Source: Lingula anatina (lineage: Eukaryota; Brachiopoda; Lingulata; Lingulida; Lingulidae). Taken from it: a stretch of 64,000 bases of DNA. A program made the translations under genes and the position numbers. The stretch spans positions 189,148-253,147 of the forward strand of contig NW_019775616.1 of assembly GCF_001039355.2 (NCBI RefSeq), written 5' to 3'. Positions 58,293-64,000 of the stretch are shown here, one piece after another; within the stretch, counting starts at the first letter, position 1; each line of letters opens with the position of its first letter. A model generated the notes under the pieces. The model was not told the DNA's origin, searched no databases, and worked only from the letters and a program-made list of their open reading frames with translations.

Positions 58293-59505
58293 CTATTCGG
58301 TCTTTTGGGTCTTTTGTTTCCCAGCGGAAGTTGACTGACTACGCAATTTTTTGCACACAAAGGAACAACAAACTCCACAGAACAAACAAATCAATAAAAT
58401 AATTGCTAAAAACACCAACATAACATCAAGCATATAGAACTGGTACCAGGGAAGCAGTCTTGCATGGGATTTCATATAGGAACCGCCATGTTTGATCACG
58501 TGGTCAATCCAGAAACCTGCCAGTTCCACGGGAGTGCCAGGTTGATCGCGAAAAATGGCGGACGCCCTGCGCATGTTCTTGGCATAGGTATCGTTTTGCA
58601 TCATCATATTAATGGCAGAAATAAGATTCTCGGATTTTAAGAATGCCGCGTCCATTGTTATTGCAATGCCTTTTTGTTCCGCCCTTGCCGCGTTGTAATC
58701 TTGGTCACCGAACAAAGGTATGCTTATCATGGGCACACCGTGGTATAGTGCCTCCATCTGCCCGTTGTTTCCAGCGTGTGTTATAAAGAGCTTAGTGTTA
58801 GGATGCCCCAAAATATCATTCTGTGGCATCCAAGACATAATCTTGACATGACCCGGGACATTCTTTTAGCGGCTGCCCATTATACTTCCATATAACACCA
58901 TAAGGCACGTTCTTGAAGGCTTCGAAAAGTTCCAGAACTACTCTGTCCGGCATGTATTTGACCAGGGAGCCGAACGACACAAGAACCACGCCGTGGTCAT
59001 GCTTTTTGAGAAAAGTCTCCAAGTCTTTCGGCAGCGGCTTTGCGGGTCGCGTCACAAGACCTCCCAGGTACTTGACGTTGGGCAGTGACGGTTTGACGTG
59101 GTCAATGGCGGGCTGGCCTCCGTCCACTATCCACAACTCTGATTCTGCCATCAGCTCTGGCGTAGACATGTAAGGGCGCCCCGGGGCATGCTTCTGGGAA
59201 AGTTCCGGCGTAATAGGTTGTAAGGAATGCTTCAGTAAGACGTAAGGAACGATGTTGAGCATTCGCTGAGGAAGACTCATTTTGTCGGAGTACTTGGCAG
59301 TTATCGCTAGACTAGGGACAAATGAAGGAAGCATTGGTACACCAGCAAGCTGCTGCATATCTAGGACTATGGACACGTAAGGAACCGCATACCGGTGAGG
59401 GAAGAGGTAGGCTTTTGCAAAAAACCAATAACCGCAAACAATCATGAGGTCAAATTTCAACTCCCTGACCTTTCTGTCCAGTTCCTTGTCCACAAACATC
59501 TCTTC
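58293..59505 (-). CDS. UDP-glycosyltransferase, C-terminal part with +1 frameshift
   Basis: Membrane-bound family-1 UDP-glycosyltransferase (UGT), expected to face the ER lumen. This piece starts at the single N (59506) at about residue 130 and runs to the TAG at 58293. It has the sugar-nucleotide signature region (FITHAGNNGQMEALYHGVP, IPLFGDQDYNAARAE), a C-terminal membrane span (MLVFLAIILLICLFCGVC) and a short Lys-rich tail. The frame breaks at a T run, 58864-58867: four T here against three in the 62.8-kb paralog, so translation would stop soon after PLKECPG. This is either a sequencing error in a homopolymer or a real disabling change. The first 130 residues are not joined to it in this assembly. 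Confidence 0.85.
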
Positions 59506-59506
59506 N

Positions 59507-60494
59507 GCACGTTCTTGAAGGCTTCGAAAAGTTCCTGAACTACTCTGTCTGGCATGTATTTGATCACGGAGCCGAACGATACAAGAACCACGCCGTGGCC
59601 ATGCTTTTTAAGAAAAGTTTCCAAGTCTTTCGGCAGTGGCTTTGCGGGTCGCGTCATGAGACCTCCCAGGTACTTGACGTTGGGCAGTGACGGTTTGACG
59701 TGGTCAATGGCGGGCTGGCCTCCGTTCACTATCCATAACTCTGATTCTGCCATCAGCTCTGGCGTAGACATGTAAGGGCGTCCCGGGGCATGCTTCTGGG
59801 AAAGTTCCGGCGAAATAGGTTGTAAGGAATGCTTCAGGAAAAGGTAAGGAAGAACGTTTAGAATTCGTTGAGAAAGACTCATGTTGTCGGAGCACTTGGC
59901 AGTTATCGCTAGACTAGGGACAAATGAAGGCAGCATTGGTACACCAGCAAGGTGCTGCATATCTAGGACTATTGACACGTAAGGAACCGCATACCGGTGA
60001 GGGAAGAGATAGGCTTTTGCAAAAAACCAATAACCGCTTACAATCATGAGGTCAAAGTTTAACTCACTGACCTTTCTGTCCAGTTCCTTGTCCACAAACA
60101 TCTCTTCCAAATAACTTTCGAATATCCTAGACATTTTTTGAATAGCGGACGTTATATGAAACAGGCTTGTGCGTAGTTCTGGGTTTTCAACGGCCGCCAT
60201 GAAAATATCTCTCTGCACCTCCGGATCGTCCAGAAACATTTTCTCCTTAGATCTAAAAGTCAGCAGATTAATTCCGCTTCCTCGCAACATCGAGGCCGAT
60301 ATTTCGAACGTGTCCGCAAACACCGCCCAAACGTCGTGCCCTCGACTTTTCAGCTCTGACAGCACTGTCACGGTTAGGCCTAACTGGCTCCTTCCAGGGT
60401 AAACCAGCGACAGAATTCTTGCACCGTCAGAGGTTGAAGAGCACAACAAAAGAACGTACAATACAGCCAGTGACATACCAGTTTTACTCGCCAT
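59507..60494 (-). CDS. UDP-glycosyltransferase, N-terminal 329 residues (cut at contig join)
   Basis: Starts at ATG 60494 with a signal peptide (MASKTGMSLAVLYVLLLCSS, cleavage near DGA) and reads without introns to ELFEAFKNV, where the N at 59506 cuts it. What follows in the assembly goes back to residue 130, so this is not one continuous gene. The substrate-binding half is typical (LKSRGHDVWAVF, PYVSIVLDM). However, the site of the usual catalytic His holds PGRSQ (33-37), and the site of its partner Asp holds Ser153 (FDLMIVSGYW). A TTATTTATAG motif lies about 30-40 bases upstream of the ATG. It differs from the 58.3-kb piece at many amino acids in the shared region (for example MLNIVPYVLL versus ILNVLPYLFL), so the two are paralogs or strongly diverged alleles. 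Confidence 0.88.
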
Positions 60495-62828
60495 CTCGTT
60501 CCTTTATGACATAGACAACTATAAATAACCGAGCCGACAGAAGAATATAACGTGTTGACAACAGTCTGTAAGAGAACCTAGATCTATGACCCAGACTGTC
60601 CTATATTTTGGCTTCCGTCAGTTCCCCTAAATGTATTATATGACGCGAGTATGGGCTAGTTATGGAATGGAGACGCCTGCGATCGGTCGCAATGCGCGAT
60701 GCCATCGAGTTACGTGGCCCAGAAGTGCCCTTGGTAACTTCCATGATAAGTCGAGAAATCCCGAGAACGGAAAGATGACAAATATATCATGCTCCCTCTG
60801 ACTCCACTTTTAGTTATGTGTGCTCTATGTTTGTACAGTACAAGGACGCATATGGGTCGACTTCCTTTGTTCATGCAGTCTCTAAGTGTGCTAGTTTCGC
60901 CACCTTCACCCCTATTCTTACAGTCGGCATGACGTCACAAGATGGCCGCCACGCCCGGACTAGGGTAAAACAGTCCGTAAACTCCATTACTCTCAATGTT
61001 AAAATGATCAACTTTGATCGTCTGTATCTCTGACACCAGTTGATAATTAAACTTGACAACTGTTTAATTATATCAGCATAGGTATATAGTGCCAGGAAAT
61101 GGCCATTAAGGACCTTTTCTAGCATTGATGCCGAATTTATCAGCGATTGAAATGCACCTCTCTTACACTGTAATTATACAGTATGAGCTGCAGTTCTGAT
61201 TGTTTTTCAGGTAAGAAGTTGCAATGTCTTTGTTATCGGATGAATCTGTCCACTGACAGCGATTGAACAGAACTTACCTGGATCTTCAAACAATCATAGA
61301 GCCCTTTGAGGTGGTTTAATTGGAAGAAAGTGATTTTATCAGTTGGTGTCATTGTAGCAAATAGAACTAAAACAGATATGACCTTCACAGGTTGTCAGGA
61401 ACCACAGTATAAAAAAAAGTGTAATTAGTACCTTTAAAACTTGCATACTTGGTGTAGTATTAACTCAATCAGAGGAAGCCATTGTTTCATAAAATTCATA
61501 CATGAGAAGCCATGTTGTATAAGTAGCTTTAGATAATACATGTACTTCACACCTTGCAGTTCAAATTTTAATGTCCTTTGTTTCGAAGCCGGTTATTTGT
61601 TAGAACTTGATTACAGGGAGTTATTAACGGTGACCACCAGGAAGGGGTGGACTTGCGTATGAAGTAACCAATCAGTTTTTAAGTTTTGTGATTGACAATT
61701 TAGTAGATAAAGTTTAGTATAAAAAATCTGGGAACTTAAACCTAGGGAGGAGTGAGATGTAGAAATGACTGGATAGAGGAGAGAAGGGAGGAGAGGAAGA
61801 TGTAGAATTGAGACTGGATAGAAGAGAGAGAGGAGGAGAGAGAGACTTGTACCATGTAACTGTTAATGTAGCAAAATATATTATTCTGTTGAAGTTACAA
61901 CATGTAGTTTCATTCTTTTCCGTGTGAAGAGTTTAAGACAAGGAACCTGGGAATCTCTGTAGCAGTATTGCAGATAGCGTTATCCCAAGAACAGCCCATT
62001 GTGCCCAAACCCTGGGGTTTTAATATTAATAAGGGTTATTTAATGTAATGTGGGGTCCGGGATGGTCTAAGGGGGTTCCCCACAAGGTGTGGTCATTGTA
62101 TTTGTCTTTGAGAAAGGGAGCTCAAAGACAGCTCTAATGACAATTTACTAGTCTGATTTTATTACTGAAAGTACATGCCATTTTGAGAATTTGAACAATT
62201 TTCCATAGTAATTTTTTAATACCCATGTAGCTGCAGACAGAATTAAGATCATGGACAGGAATAAAAATTTTACATACTCAATAAATCATTTAATTATTCA
62301 TTTCCGGCGGTTGCCACACCGACGAACGCGAGGAAGACGTCAAAAGTAAATTGTGACGTCACAAGGGAAAAATGGGACATGCACACCATTGGTAGGCATC
62401 AAGCGTCAATCACTAATTTTGAGAAATTGATTTATAAAGGGTCGATACTAGCATTCTATCACCATCCACAAAAGAGGATGCTGTTTGTCGTTTTCGTGTA
62501 TTTGACAATCACAGATATTCAGCTTCCGAATTATGAAAACTGAGAGATAATGCCAAACCGGTATTCCATATCCACTTTATTTAGCTTTCTTGATATGTGA
62601 ATTAACAACAATTAACTTTTTTGAGAGTCTAAACAATGCTTTCTTGCCACGTCGTCCATGAAATACGATTGGATTTGAAGTTACAGTGTAGATAGAAACG
62701 GCGAAAAAGATTGGGAATCTATCTGAGTTTAAATAAGACATAGTCTATCTGTTTAGACACATTCGCAATGAAAAAATACTGAAATATATGCAGAGGTAAT
62801 ATATTTCGTTACAAAGTAAAATTATGCT
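60495..62828. other. Intergenic between UGT genes
   Basis: No gene seen. It contains the upstream region of the 60494 UGT, a GA-rich stretch at 61740-61850, a CCAAT/TATA arrangement at 61666-61726 and, from 62299, the duplicated UGT 3' flank. Confidence 0.55.
61666..61726 (+). promoter_or_regulatory. CCAAT box and TATA-like element, + strand
   Basis: AACCAATCAG at 61666-61675 fits the NF-Y consensus and TATAAAAAA at 61718-61726 lies 43 bases on, a normal promoter spacing. No + strand gene follows within the window, so it may be a chance match or a promoter in a retroelement terminal repeat. Confidence 0.25.
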
Positions 62829-64000
62829 CTATTCGGTCTTTTTAGTCTTTTGTTTCCCAGCGGAAGTTGAATGACTACGTAATTTTTTGCACACAAAAGA
62901 ACAACAAACTGCACAGAACAAAAAAAACATTAAAATAATTGCTATAAACACCAACATAACATCAAGCATATAGAACTGGTACCAGGGAAGCAGTCTTGCA
63001 TGGGACTTCATATAGGAACCGCCATATTTGATCACGTGGTCAATCCAGAAACCTGCCAGTTCCACGGGGGTGCCAGGTTGATCGCGGAAAATGGCGGACG
63101 CCCTGCGCATATTCTTGGCATAGGTCTCATTTTGCATCATCATATTAATGGCAGAAATAAGATCCTCGGATTTTAAGAATGCCGCGTCCATTGTTATTGC
63201 GATGCCTTTTTGTTCCGCCCTTGCCGCGTTGTAATCTTGGTCACCGAACAAAGGTATGCTTATCATGGGCACACCGTGGTATAGTGCCTCCATCTGCCCG
63301 TTGTTTCCAGCGTGTGTGATAAAGAGCTTAGTGTTAGGATGCCCCAAAATATCATTCTGTGGCATCCAAGACATAATCTTGACATGACCCGGGACATTCT
63401 TTAGCGGCTGCCCATTATACTTCCATATAACGCCATAAGGCACGTTCTTGAAGGCATCGAAAAGTTCCTGAACTACTCTGTCCGGCATGTATTTGACCAG
63501 GGAGCCGAACGATACAAGAACCACGCCGTGGTCATGCCTTTTAAGAAATGTTTCCAAGTCTTTCGGCAGTGGCTTTGCGGGTCGCGTCATAAGACCTCCT
63601 AGGTACTTGACGTTGGGCAGTGACGGTTTGACGTGGTCAATGGCGGGCTGGCCTCCGTCCACTATCCACAACTCTGATTCTGCCATCAGCTCTGGCGTAG
63701 ACATGTAAGGGCGGCCTGGGGCATGCTTCTGGGAAAGTTCCGGCGTTATAGGTTGTAAGGAATGCTTCAGTAAAACGTAAGGAACGATATTGAGCATTCG
63801 CTGAGAAAGACTCATGTTGTCGGAGCACTTGGCAGTTATCGCTAGACTAGGGACAAATGAAGGCAGCATTGGAACACCAGCAAGCTGCTGCATATCTAGG
63901 ACTATTGACACGTAAGGAACCGCATACCGGTGAGGGAAGAGGTAGGCCTTTGCAAAAAACCAATAACCGTAAACAATCATGAGGTCAAATTTCAACTCCC
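62829..64000 (-). CDS. UDP-glycosyltransferase, partial at window end
   Basis: Open and intronless from the window edge (about residue 143) to the TAG at 62829-62831, about 390 codons. If the missing N terminus resembles the 60494 gene, the protein is about 532 residues, normal for the family. It shows FVSFG-like LVSFGSLVKYMP, MSWMPQNDILGH, FITHAGNNGQMEALYHGVP, IPLFGDQDYN, a membrane span (MLVFIAIILMFFLFC) and tail KQKTKKTE. At the position of the catalytic Asp it has Tyr (FDLMIVYGYW). It is the intact reference that exposes the frameshift in the 58.3-kb paralog. The 3' flank (62299-62828) is shared with that paralog, showing tandem duplication of gene plus flank. Confidence 0.92.
   Translation of the reverse strand, partial: ELKFDLMIVYGYWFFAKAYLFPHRYAVPYVSIVLDMQQLAGVPMLPSFVPSLAITAKCSDNMSLSQRMLNIVPYVLLKHSLQPITPELSQKHAPGRPYMSTPELMAESELWIVDGGQPAIDHVKPSLPNVKYLGGLMTRPAKPLPKDLETFLKRHDHGVVLVSFGSLVKYMPDRVVQELFDAFKNVPYGVIWKYNGQPLKNVPGHVKIMSWMPQNDILGHPNTKLFITHAGNNGQMEALYHGVPMISIPLFGDQDYNAARAEQKGIAITMDAAFLKSEDLISAINMMMQNETYAKNMRRASAIFRDQPGTPVELAGFWIDHVIKYGGSYMKSHARLLPWYQFYMLDVMLVFIAIILMFFLFCAVCCSFVCKKLRSHSTSAGKQKTKKTE

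Noticed and set aside
61600-62110. Possible solo LTR (CCAAT, TATA, GA-rich tract)
   Set aside because: I could not find convincing TG...CA ends, a paired copy or a primer-binding site. The apparent GGTTATT flanking repeat is in simple sequence. Kept only as a weak promoter-like pattern.
63487-63708. Plus-strand ORFs antisense to the UGTs (also 58913-59173 and 59554-59775)
   Set aside because: They recur only because the UGT copies are similar; the minus frame carries the conserved UGT motifs.
1-64000. tRNA, rRNA and snRNA genes
   Set aside because: I looked for tRNA B-box-like and snRNA-like motifs on both strands and saw none that I could support by eye; a covariance-model scan would settle it.

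Overview
This is a window of animal (metazoan) nuclear DNA. It is AT-rich, with long homopolymers, many microsatellites, small exons with GT/AG introns, and several families of short palindromic transposon-like elements. The gene set (a STAT5-type transcription factor, a secreted protein with an EGF-like domain and an ALK/LTK-type glycine-rich domain, tandem UDP-glycosyltransferases, and a tandem family of type II membrane proteins) fits a marine invertebrate. I favour an invertebrate deuterostome such as an echinoderm, hemichordate or lancelet, with low confidence; the phylum rests on general impression, not on a decisive marker.

Layout. (1) 1-10.5 kb: a head-to-tail tandem array of a gene for a type II membrane protein with an Asp-Asp-Asp motif, probably a Golgi glycosyltransferase-like enzyme. 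Two complete copies are on the + strand (3677-4765 and 8875-9978), and the window opens in the 3' flank of a third. (2) 10.8-14.4 kb, minus strand: a six-exon gene, reconstructed here with matching splice phases, for a 448-residue secreted protein: signal peptide, one EGF-like domain, an ALK/LTK-type glycine-rich domain containing an RGD, then a C-terminal coiled coil and basic tail. It has no membrane anchor and no kinase. (3) 17.5-36.6 kb, minus strand: a STAT gene of the STAT5/6 class in 20 coding exons (about 796 residues), complete except for about 10 bases at the end of exon 1 lost at a contig join. (4) 36.6-58 kb: no convincing coding gene; dispersed repeats, foldback elements and two candidate minus-strand promoter/leader-exon regions that could serve the STAT gene. 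(5) 58-64 kb, minus strand: a tandem cluster of intronless UDP-glycosyltransferases, one chimeric at a contig join and carrying a +1 frameshift, one running off the window end.

Assembly caveats. Single-N joins at 22543, 36443, 53128 and 59506, and larger gaps at 15127-15313 and 26255-26275, mark contig boundaries. Around 22543 and 53128 the two sides are near-identical 1.3 kb and 1.9 kb duplicates, most simply unmerged alleles. The duplicated STAT exons there could not both be spliced in frame. At 59506 two UGT fragments that overlap in protein coordinates are abutted.

Most interesting points: the secreted EGF/glycine-rich/coiled-coil protein; two independent tandem arrays inside STAT introns whose units are copies of the upstream exon's 3' end with its splice donor; UGT paralogs that seem to lack both residues of the catalytic His-Asp dyad; and several foldback element families, including one nested insertion with a visible 5-bp target duplication.
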